This document shows, piece after piece, positions 18,959-26,435 of a stretch of 64,000 nucleotides of DNA. The first letter of the stretch is position 1, and every line of letters begins with the position of its first letter. The DNA lies in the NCBI RefSeq assembly GCF_964291045.1, contig NZ_OZ197277.1, forward strand, positions 1,612,001 through 1,676,000, given 5' to 3'. The notes under the pieces were generated by a model. It was not told where the DNA came from, ran no database searches, and worked only from the letters and a program-made list of their open reading frames with translations. Source of the DNA: PALSA-1444 sp964291045 (GTDB lineage: Bacteria; Chlamydiota; Chlamydiia; Chlamydiales; Rhabdochlamydiaceae). Both the position numbers and the translations under genes were made by a program.

Positions 18959-19708
18959 ATGACTCTTTTAAACGAACAAACCTTTATCTGCCTCGATTGC
19001 GAAACAACAGGTCTTGATGCTAAATCTGATCGTATCATTGAAATTGCAGTGACGAAGTTTACTTTTGCTAAGACACTTGCCACATTTGAAACGCTCATTG
19101 ACCCTGAGCAGCCCATATCAGCAGCTTCCATGTTAATTCACCATATTGATGATAGCATGGTAGCCGGGCAACCCAAAATTCAAGAGGTTCTTCCAAAAAT
19201 TATTGAAATGGTTGGGCCTTACCCCGTTATTGGACATGGGATTCAAATGGATCTTTCCTTTCTTGCAGAATCTTGCAAAAGATACAACATTCCTAACCCC
19301 TTTCTCACCCTCACCTTTATTGATACGTTAAGACTTGCAAGACTCTATGGAGAGAGCCCAACAAACTCTCTAGAGAAACTCCGTCAGCACTTTAACATTC
19401 AAGCCGAAGGGGCGCATAGGGCTATGAACGATGTGATTGTCAACATCCGCGTCTTTGAATACCTCTCTAAAACCTTTAAGACAACAGAGCAGCTCCTTAC
19501 AAGGCTCACTAAACCCATTATGCTCAAAAATATGCCGCTTGGAAAGTATAAGGGAAGACCTTTTTCTGAGCTCCCCATTGACTATTTAAGCTGGGCAATG
19601 AGAGCTGATTTTGATCAAGATTTGCTGTTTTCTTTAAGATCTGAGTTTCAAAAAAGAACAAAAGGAACCGGCTTTGAACAAGCCAGTAACCCTTTTGCTA
19701 AGCTGTAA
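18959..19708 (+). CDS. DnaQ-like 3'-5' exonuclease with C-terminal DUF3820-type domain
   Basis: DEDDh exonuclease: Exo I DCETTGLD (residues 13-20), Exo II GHGIQMDLSF, Exo III HRAMND with the catalytic histidine and aspartate. After residue about 195 comes MPLGKYKGRPFSELP with DYLSWAM, which matches the short DUF3820 family often found after exonuclease domains. Chlamydia has a similar gene near this locus (CT536). It could act as the DNA polymerase III epsilon subunit or as an RNase T-like enzyme; there is no separate evidence for either. It follows engB by 6 bp. Confidence 0.87.
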   Translation: MTLLNEQTFICLDCETTGLDAKSDRIIEIAVTKFTFAKTLATFETLIDPEQPISAASMLIHHIDDSMVAGQPKIQEVLPKIIEMVGPYPVIGHGIQMDLSFLAESCKRYNIPNPFLTLTFIDTLRLARLYGESPTNSLEKLRQHFNIQAEGAHRAMNDVIVNIRVFEYLSKTFKTTEQLLTRLTKPIMLKNMPLGKYKGRPFSELPIDYLSWAMRADFDQDLLFSLRSEFQKRTKGTGFEQASNPFAKL

Positions 19709-19717
19709 TTTTGATCT

Positions 19718-20941
19718 ATGACAGTCCCTATACAAGACTACCCTCACATGAGAGATCTTCCTCTTCATTTGAAAAAGGTGCTACTACGCGTAGACTATAA
19801 TGTCCCGTTAGGAGAGCAAGGAGAAATTGTAGATGACTGGCGTATTCAAAAATCTCTTCCCTCTCTCATGTACGCTCTTGAGCAAGGATCGGCGATTGTT
19901 CTCATCAGTCATCTAGGAAGACCAGAGGGAAAAGTGAGTCCTTCTTTGTCTTTGAAAGTTTGTGCCAAAAGACTCTCTTCACTCATTCCGTATCCTGTTT
20001 TTTTCTGTAATAGCTGCACGGGAGAAGAGGTTAAAGAGAGGATTCAAAAACTTCTTCCTGGGGAAGTGCTTGTGTTAGAAAATTTACGGTTTCATCCGGA
20101 AGAAGAAAATCCTCATCTTAACGTAAAGTTTGCAAAGGAGCTCTCAGAAGGGTGTGACTATTTTGTTAATGACGCCTTTGGAGCGCTCCATAGATATCAC
20201 AGCTCCATCACCGAATTACCTAAATACTTCCCTCAGAAAGCTGCCATGGGCTTTCTTGTAGAAGAAGAGGTTAGAGTGTTTCAGACGCTTTTAAGAGCAC
20301 CTAAAAAACCGTTTCATGTGATTATCGGGGGCAATAAAGTGTCTTCTAAGATGGGTATCCTTCACGCTCTCTTAAATCATGTAAGTGATCTATTTATTGG
20401 AGGAGGGATGGCGCTTACCTTCTTAAAAGCTAAGCAGTTAGAAACTAGCTCCTCTTCGGTTGATCCAAAGCAGCTTCAACAAGCTCTAGATTTGATGCAT
20501 CTATGCCAAGAAACAAAGACAGTCATTCATCTCCCTTGTGATCTTGTCATTGCAAATCAAAAAGAAAAGGGCGCTCTTTTTAAAACTATCACACTTCCTA
20601 CCTCTATTCCTGAAGGGTGGATGGGACTAGATATCGGTCCTTTAACACTAGAGGCTTGGAAAGAGCCTCTTAAAAACGCCTCTACCATTTTTTGGAATGG
20701 ACCTTTAGGCGTTTTTGAAATTCCGCCGTTTGATCAAGGAACAAATAAACTAGCTCAAATCCTCTCTTCTCAAGACTGCCCCAAAATTATTGGAGGGGGC
20801 GACTCGGTAGCTGCCATTCAAAAGGCTTCTCTTTCCTCTTCATTTAATCATCTCTCTACAGGAGGGGGCGCTTCACTTGCCTATCTTGAACAACAAAGTC
20901 TACCTGGTTTAGACGCTCTTTTAGCGTCATGTGCTCCTTAA
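19718..20941 (+). CDS. pgk: Phosphoglycerate kinase
   Basis: Glycolytic enzyme that converts 1,3-bisphosphoglycerate and ADP to 3-phosphoglycerate and ATP. 407 residues, full length. RVDYNVPL, SHLGRP, LENLRFHPEEE, VNDAFGALHRYHSS, the nucleotide-binding GGNKVSSKMG (usually GGAKVSDK), WNGPLGVFE and GGGDSVAAI are all present. It is the last gene of the cluster starting at 17189, only 9 bp after the exonuclease. Confidence 0.96.
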   Translation: MTVPIQDYPHMRDLPLHLKKVLLRVDYNVPLGEQGEIVDDWRIQKSLPSLMYALEQGSAIVLISHLGRPEGKVSPSLSLKVCAKRLSSLIPYPVFFCNSCTGEEVKERIQKLLPGEVLVLENLRFHPEEENPHLNVKFAKELSEGCDYFVNDAFGALHRYHSSITELPKYFPQKAAMGFLVEEEVRVFQTLLRAPKKPFHVIIGGNKVSSKMGILHALLNHVSDLFIGGGMALTFLKAKQLETSSSSVDPKQLQQALDLMHLCQETKTVIHLPCDLVIANQKEKGALFKTITLPTSIPEGWMGLDIGPLTLEAWKEPLKNASTIFWNGPLGVFEIPPFDQGTNKLAQILSSQDCPKIIGGGDSVAAIQKASLSSSFNHLSTGGGASLAYLEQQSLPGLDALLASCAP

Positions 20942-20980
20942 CTTCACAATCATCAAACTTATTATTTTAAAGAAATCCCG

Positions 20981-21008
20981 TTGAACTAAAGAAAATATCG
21001 TGTATACT
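20981..21008 (+). promoter_or_regulatory. Putative sigma-70-type promoter for the nucleotide transporter
   Basis: TTGAAC at 20981-20986 and TATACT at 21003-21008 with a 16-bp spacer, giving a predicted start about 18 bp before the ATG at 21032. AAGGG provides a ribosome binding site. This is the clearest consensus-like promoter I saw. Confidence 0.6.
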
Positions 21009-21031
21009 CATTGTGATTTATCAAGGGTAAC

Positions 21032-22558
21032 ATGAGCTTAAAATCATTTAGTACTCTTCGGGCATTATTGTGGCCCGTCCACCGGGAAGAATACCCAAAA
21101 TTCATCCCGATGTTACTGATTTCTTTTCTAATTTGTTTTAATTACTACCTCCTTCGGATTTCCAAAGAAGCCGTATTAATTACAGCACCTCAATCAGGAG
21201 CAGAGGCTCTTCCTTTTATTAAAGTGTGGGTGATTCTCCCTACAGCTTTTATCCTCACATTCCTATTTACAAGACTTTCAAACTACCTGAGCAGACAAAC
21301 GATTTTCTATGTCATGCTCTCCATTTTTATGGGGTATTTTTGTCTTTTTACATTCTTTCTCTATCCCAATCAAGATAAACTCCATCCTCACGCTTTTGCA
21401 GACCATTTGCAAACGCTTCTCCCTTTGGGTTTTAGAGGATTCATCGCGCTCATTAGAAACTGGACTTTCACCACCTTTTATGTGATGTCAGAGATGTGGA
21501 GCACCATGATCATGACCATCTTATTTTGGGGATTTGCAAATGACACCACATCTGTTAAAGATGCAAAACGGTTTTATGGCCTCTTTGGAGTGGGAACCAA
21601 CTTATCCGGTGTCATCGCAGGAGCACTAGCGGCTCACCTCTCTACTCAACAGTTTAATCCGCTCATTCCTTTTGGAAAGACAGGTTGGGATCAATCCATT
21701 TTCCTGATTAACATGTTAGTCATTGCTTCAGGACTCATCTGCATGATGCTTTACTGGTGGATGAACCGTAAAGGATATGGATATACAGAAGAAAACTTAA
21801 GAAGCCATAGAGAAGCTCCGATTAAAATGAGCATCCGTAAAAGCTTTGCTTCGATTTTAAAATCTCCCTACCTCTGCCTGATTGCCATTCTTGTTGTGAC
21901 GTATAACATTGTGATTAATCTAGCTGAAGTAGTGTGGAAAGATCAAGTTAAGCAGCTCTATCCATTAGCTGCTGACTTTAATCACTACATGGCTGAAGTG
22001 AACTTATGGATTGCGCTCATTGCAGCTATCATCTCTTTCTTTATCTCAGGAAACATCATACGGGTTCTTGGATGGACAAAAAGCGCGCTCATTTCTCCTA
22101 TATTAACCTTCTTTACAGGGCTTCTTTTCTTTGGAGCGCTTCTTCTTCCTAAGGAGACGCTTATGGGGCTTGGACTCTCTTTTGGAATGGCGCAACCAGC
22201 CATTGCTGTTTTTCTAGGGTCCTTGCAAAATTGTCTATTAAGAGGAACCAAATACAGCCTTGTCGATGCGACGAAAGAACTGGCGTTTATCCCTCTTTCT
22301 AATGAAGAAAAAATACGGGGGAAAGCAGCTATTGATGGAATCGGCTCTCGTTTAGGAAAATCTGGCGGCTCTTTGATTTATCAATTTCTTCTCATTTCCT
22401 TTGGGACCATTGTAGGCAGTATTCCAATTGTGGGTGTTCTTCTGATCGTCAGCTTAACAGCATGGATTTTTGCAGTTAAGGCTCTAGGCAAACAGTTTAA
22501 TTACCTCACATCAGATCACGTACCTCCTCAGGGAGAGCCTTCTGCTGTGTCTATTTAA
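21032..22558 (+). CDS. npt: Nucleotide transporter of the Tlc/NTT (ATP:ADP antiporter) family
   Basis: 508-residue integral membrane protein with about 12 hydrophobic segments and the family signatures FNYYLLRISKEAVLI, the acidic/aromatic SEMWSTMIMTILFWGFAND segment and VDATKELAFIPLS. Such carriers import host ATP or other nucleotides in Chlamydiae, Rickettsiae and plastids. In Chlamydia a gene of this family (CT495) is next to pgsA, sohB and polA, as here, which suggests the Npt2 type. Substrate and transport mode (exchange or proton symport) cannot be read from sequence. A terminator-like hairpin follows. Confidence 0.93.
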   Translation: MSLKSFSTLRALLWPVHREEYPKFIPMLLISFLICFNYYLLRISKEAVLITAPQSGAEALPFIKVWVILPTAFILTFLFTRLSNYLSRQTIFYVMLSIFMGYFCLFTFFLYPNQDKLHPHAFADHLQTLLPLGFRGFIALIRNWTFTTFYVMSEMWSTMIMTILFWGFANDTTSVKDAKRFYGLFGVGTNLSGVIAGALAAHLSTQQFNPLIPFGKTGWDQSIFLINMLVIASGLICMMLYWWMNRKGYGYTEENLRSHREAPIKMSIRKSFASILKSPYLCLIAILVVTYNIVINLAEVVWKDQVKQLYPLAADFNHYMAEVNLWIALIAAIISFFISGNIIRVLGWTKSALISPILTFFTGLLFFGALLLPKETLMGLGLSFGMAQPAIAVFLGSLQNCLLRGTKYSLVDATKELAFIPLSNEEKIRGKAAIDGIGSRLGKSGGSLIYQFLLISFGTIVGSIPIVGVLLIVSLTAWIFAVKALGKQFNYLTSDHVPPQGEPSAVSI

Positions 22559-22564
22559 ATCCTT

Positions 22565-22598
22565 TTAAGAGCGCTGATTTTTTAAAGAGCGCTCTTAA
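22565..22598 (+). terminator. Terminator after the nucleotide transporter
   Basis: 11-bp arms (22565-22575 and 22588-22598, core AAGAGCGCT/AGCGCTCTT) with a 12-nt loop, followed by TATTTTCTT. The stem starts 7 bp after the stop codon. Confidence 0.7.
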
Positions 22599-22738
22599 TA
22601 TTTTCTTAAAAAACACGCCTTCTCTTTGTTGATCTCTCTGATGACACCTCTAAAAAAAGGGGGTTCATCACAACTCTTACCGCCTCTTTTGCAAGGATAA
22701 AAAAAATAATTCACTACCCTCTTAAGTAAATGAAGCCT

Positions 22739-22744
22739 TATAAT
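22739..22744 (+). promoter_or_regulatory. Consensus -10 box very close to the DedA start codon
   Basis: A perfect TATAAT ends only 7 bp before the ATG at 22752, and there is no Shine-Dalgarno sequence. No good -35 box is visible. If used, the mRNA would be leaderless or nearly so. Confidence 0.4.
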
Positions 22745-22751
22745 ACACTTC

Positions 22752-23369
22752 ATGGAAAGTCTTATTAGCTGGATTTTAGCTCATGCTCACTCAGCTCATT
22801 GGTGGATTTTTGCAGCTATTTTACTAGCTGGGTTTAATCTTCCTATTAGCGCAGATGTTTTGATTGCCCTCTCAGCTCTTCTTGCGCTCTCTCTTGGCCC
22901 TGCCTTTTTGTGGAAGCTTTACCTTGCCATTTTTTTAGGATGTTATTTTGCCGGTTGGATTGCTTACTGGATAGGAAGAATCGGAGGAGAGTGGCTCCTT
23001 AAGACCTCTTGGTTTAGACGTATTTTCCCCAAAGAGCGGCAAGATAAGATTGAATACTTTTACCATAAATATGGATTTCTCACCTTTTTGATTGGAAGGT
23101 TCATTCCCTTTGGCGTGAGAAATTGCCTATTTATGTCTTCTGGGATGAGTAAGATCCCCTTTTTAAAATTCGCTCTATGGGATCTTCCTGCCTGTTTCCT
23201 TTGGACCTCTCTTTCTTTTTCTCTCTTCTGGTTCTTAGGGAAACACTCTCCCGATTTTACAAACCATCTCAAAATACTCAATTTAACCCTTTTTTCTGCT
23301 TTCGGTGTGACGGCAATTGCTGTTCTTTGGTATAAGCGAAGGGGAAAAAAAATCCATAAAAGCGTATAA
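22752..23369 (+). CDS. DedA-family (SNARE-associated/VTT) membrane protein
   Basis: 205 residues with about five hydrophobic segments. The DedA hallmarks are GRFIPFGVRNCLFMSSGMSKI, where the GRFIP and arginine are characteristic, and an N-terminal re-entrant-like segment with NLPISADV. DedA/VTT proteins flip lipids such as undecaprenyl phosphate or phosphatidylethanolamine; which one applies here is not known. pgsA follows after 5 bp, which fits a membrane-lipid operon. Confidence 0.85.
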   Translation: MESLISWILAHAHSAHWWIFAAILLAGFNLPISADVLIALSALLALSLGPAFLWKLYLAIFLGCYFAGWIAYWIGRIGGEWLLKTSWFRRIFPKERQDKIEYFYHKYGFLTFLIGRFIPFGVRNCLFMSSGMSKIPFLKFALWDLPACFLWTSLSFSLFWFLGKHSPDFTNHLKILNLTLFSAFGVTAIAVLWYKRRGKKIHKSV

Positions 23370-23374
23370 CCACT

Positions 23375-23881
23375 ATGATCAACATCTCAAATAGCCTATC
23401 TTTACTTAGAGCCCCTCTCGCTTTTCTCTTTCTCATCGAAAGCCCGATGCTCCGTTTGATGGCCACTTTTCTTGCCATGCTAACAGACAGTATTGATGGA
23501 TATTTAGCAAGACGCTCAAAAACAGCATCCCGTTTTGGAGCGGTCTTAGACCCTGCAATGGATAAATTTTTTGTTTTCTTTGCACTAGGAGCTCTATGGT
23601 TCGAAAATAAAATTGAGCTGTGGCAACTTGTGACGATGGTTTCAAGAGATATTGCTCTTTGTATTTTTGGACTCTACTTAAGTGCCTCTAACCGCTGGCA
23701 TACGTATGAATTTAGATCCATCAGATGGGGAAAAATCACAACAGCGCTTCAATTTATTGTCCTCATTGCCCTCTCTCTTGGATATGAAATACCCACAGTC
23801 ACTTTTTATGCATTTGTCGGATTTGCACTTCTTGGACTCTATGAACTCTTTCAGTTTAAAAAAGTCACAGCTGAGGCCTAA
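23375..23881 (+). CDS. pgsA: CDP-alcohol phosphatidyltransferase (PgsA-like)
   Basis: 168-residue membrane enzyme. The full CDP-alcohol phosphotransferase motif DxxDGxxARx8GxxxDxxxD is present, starting DSIDGYLARR near residue 38 and ending at VLDPAMD. The family makes phosphatidylglycerol-phosphate or phosphatidylserine from CDP-diacylglycerol; PgsA is favoured by length and by the Chlamydia neighbourhood (CT496). Convergent with mscS, whose stop lies 12 bp away. Confidence 0.87.
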   Translation: MINISNSLSLLRAPLAFLFLIESPMLRLMATFLAMLTDSIDGYLARRSKTASRFGAVLDPAMDKFFVFFALGALWFENKIELWQLVTMVSRDIALCIFGLYLSASNRWHTYEFRSIRWGKITTALQFIVLIALSLGYEIPTVTFYAFVGFALLGLYELFQFKKVTAEA

Positions 23882-23892
23882 AATCTCTCTAT

Positions 23893-24906
23893 CTAACGAA
23901 GTAAAGGGATGGCAAGAGATACCTGCCTCTTTTGCAAGATCTCATGGATTTGCATCAGCACTTCTTGCTGACGGATGAGAAGAGAGTTTACCCCGCTTCC
24001 TACCTTAGCATACGCCGTGATGACAATATCTCCCCCGCTTCCATCAAACGCTTTTAAATACACCTCTAAAGGAAGCTTTGCATCAATCCACGGCGTCTCT
24101 TTTAAAAGCTGTTTAATCTCTTCTGTAAGTAAAGCTACTTGAGAAATGTCTGTATAAATAATTTTAAAGGTGCGCTCAAAAAGCGCATGCGCTTTACGGC
24201 TGTTATTGACGACAATGAGCGTTGAAAAAACGTTATTAGGAAGATACACCATCTGCCTTCCTCGATCTTTTAAAGAGGTGGTAAACCATCCCATATCTTG
24301 AATGGTCCCTGTGATATTTTTTTCAGGTAAAGAAATTTCATCTCCTAAGACAAACGGTTTCATGAGAGAGAGAAATATTCCCGTACAAAAATTAGCAATC
24401 ACATCTTTACTAGCTAGTGCAAAAGAAGCGGCTCCCACCCCTCCTAAAGCAAGTAACGGGGTCGTATCAATTTCTAAAAGAGGGAGAATAATCAAAACAA
24501 TACCCAACACTGTGGCAATGGTAATTAAGCGGCTAATGAGCTTGAGGGTCATTTGATCGCTCGGTTTATTCAGCTGCAAAGATAAATGGTCCTCTAACAC
24601 TTTTTTCCATCTAAAAAATATCCACACTCCAGAGGAAAAGATCGCCATCCGTCTTGCCGAGCTAAAAAGAGCTTGATTTACTTCCCAACCCATTTCTTGC
24701 ACACATAAACGGAGAAGATAAAGCCCGAGTAAAAACCACAGAAGTAATGAAAGGGGGAATTTTAAAATATGCGTGACTTTAGCAGAAGATCCAGAGGGCC
24801 TGGATTTTTCAAAATAGTAGAGCCCTTTAATCACAAGCCATTGACAAAGAGCAATCAAGGCAAGCGCAAAAAGAGCTTCAGTTAATTTATCGCTGATGAA
24901 ATTCAT
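23893..24906 (-). CDS. MscS-type mechanosensitive channel
   Basis: 337 residues: several N-terminal transmembrane segments (about 12-150), then the pore-lining and beta-domain signature GGVGAASFALASKDVIANF followed by SLMKPFVLGDEISL, and a C-terminal alpha/beta domain. These channels release solutes during osmotic down-shock. Convergent with pgsA and with no operon partner on its strand. Confidence 0.9.
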   Translation of the reverse strand: MNFISDKLTEALFALALIALCQWLVIKGLYYFEKSRPSGSSAKVTHILKFPLSLLLWFLLGLYLLRLCVQEMGWEVNQALFSSARRMAIFSSGVWIFFRWKKVLEDHLSLQLNKPSDQMTLKLISRLITIATVLGIVLIILPLLEIDTTPLLALGGVGAASFALASKDVIANFCTGIFLSLMKPFVLGDEISLPEKNITGTIQDMGWFTTSLKDRGRQMVYLPNNVFSTLIVVNNSRKAHALFERTFKIIYTDISQVALLTEEIKQLLKETPWIDAKLPLEVYLKAFDGSGGDIVITAYAKVGSGVNSLLIRQQEVLMQIHEILQKRQVSLAIPLLR

Positions 24907-25352
24907 ACTGTAACGATAACAAACCCTGAAGATAAGATGCTACCCCCCTTCTAAAAAAACCTGTATTCTTGGGGGATGGAAGTTTTTTCTTCTTCTCATA
25001 CAAGGCAAAAGTCCTTTTAAAAGTCTCCTGATGACTGAAGTAGCCTGTAGCTTCCCCTTTACAAGAGCGCTTTTCTCATAGGGACTATACCACCTATTTA
25101 TCCAATTGGATCTTCTTTTTAGAGCCTGATCTCCTTGACCCCCAGTTCTTATGATGATTTAAAGCAGATTGTACTCAATCTTAAAAAAAGAGCGTTTTTT
25201 TACTTTGTAAAAAGGCCTCTGATCCCCTTATTTAACTCCCCGTAGGGATTTTTTATGCTTGAATCAGAGACTCTTATGAAGATAAGCATGTTTTTATTTG
25301 CTGAATTAAACAGAAGCTTTTAAGATGAACTCACTTATCTAAGAGGTCTCCT
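24907..25352. other. 446-bp intergenic region between mscS and sohB
   Basis: Divergent promoter region of mscS (leftward) and sohB (rightward). No open frame of useful size, no tRNA-like cloverleaf and no long repeat was seen. A ribosome binding site (AGAGGT) lies just before the sohB ATG. I see nothing else I can support. Confidence 0.5.
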
Positions 25353-26390
25353 ATGCAATTTATACGTGAATCTATTTTTGCCAGCACACTTCGGCTATTT
25401 TGTCGGTCGGTTGCCCTCATTCTAGGGATTGGAATCGGAGTGATTGCAGTGGCTTTATGTGTATCTGCTTTTATCGCTCCTTCTTGCTCTTCTCCTCAAT
25501 CTCAAATGACCCTGCTTCCTGATGCAGAAGGAAATAGAGAGCTTCTTCCTCTTTCTTCTCCTGCCATTTTGTGTATTGATATTCAAGGGGTGATTGGAGT
25601 GGGAGATCTCACACAAGATAAGATCAATAATATTCTCTTAGATTCTAGAGAGAACCTCTTTAAAAATAGCCGTGTGAAAGCGATTTTACTCAAAATTAAC
25701 ACCCCTGGCGGCTCTTCTGTTGATTCCGATGCGATCTATCAGCTTCTCATGCATTATAAAGCAAAATATGAAGTTCCTGTTTATGCTTATGTGAGCGGTC
25801 TCTGCGCCTCTGGAGGGATGTATATCGCCTGTGCAGCGGATAAAATTTACGCCTCAAGATCAAGTGTGATTGGCTCAGTTGGTGTCATTTTAGGCCCTAA
25901 CTTCAATTTCTCTGATGTGATGACAAAATATGGCATCCAAGCTAAAACATTTACTGCAGGGCAAGATAAAGATGAACTCAACCCTTTCCGTCCTTGGAAG
26001 CCTGATGAAGGAGAATCGATTCAGTCCATCATCTCTGTCATTTATGATCAATTCATCTCGACTGTCTCAGCATCACGCCCTCTCTTAACAAAAGACCTTT
26101 TAATCAACACCTACGGCGCGCATATTTTTGCTGCCCCAACAGCTGAGACGCTGGGGTATGTAGATAACGGCAATAGCAGCTACATAGAGGCACTGAAAGA
26201 TTTAGTCAAAGAGATAGGGCTTTCTGATGAAACCCCTTATCAAGTGGTGAAGCTCTCAACAGCTCATAGTTTTTTTAATGACTTTGGACAGTCTCTCACC
26301 CCGGCACATGTGATGCGTTCGGTATTAGGACTTAAAACGGATGATGTCTCACTCCTACAAGGGCAATTTCTTTACTATTATCAGCCCTAA
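25353..26390 (+). CDS. sohB: Signal peptide peptidase/protease IV-type S49 peptidase
   Basis: 345 residues with an N-terminal transmembrane anchor (about 18-45) and one S49 peptidase domain. The glycine-rich INTPGGSSVDSD, the nucleophile serine in CASGGMYIACA and the general-base lysine in TAGQDKDELNPF are visible. The family degrades cleaved signal peptides or membrane proteins. In Chlamydia sohB (CT494) precedes polA, as here; the two genes are 45 bp apart. Confidence 0.9.
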   Translation: MQFIRESIFASTLRLFCRSVALILGIGIGVIAVALCVSAFIAPSCSSPQSQMTLLPDAEGNRELLPLSSPAILCIDIQGVIGVGDLTQDKINNILLDSRENLFKNSRVKAILLKINTPGGSSVDSDAIYQLLMHYKAKYEVPVYAYVSGLCASGGMYIACAADKIYASRSSVIGSVGVILGPNFNFSDVMTKYGIQAKTFTAGQDKDELNPFRPWKPDEGESIQSIISVIYDQFISTVSASRPLLTKDLLINTYGAHIFAAPTAETLGYVDNGNSSYIEALKDLVKEIGLSDETPYQVVKLSTAHSFFNDFGQSLTPAHVMRSVLGLKTDDVSLLQGQFLYYYQP

Positions 26391-26435
26391 TATATGATAA
26401 ATGAGGTAAAATTCTTCTAAACTGGAATATATCTC

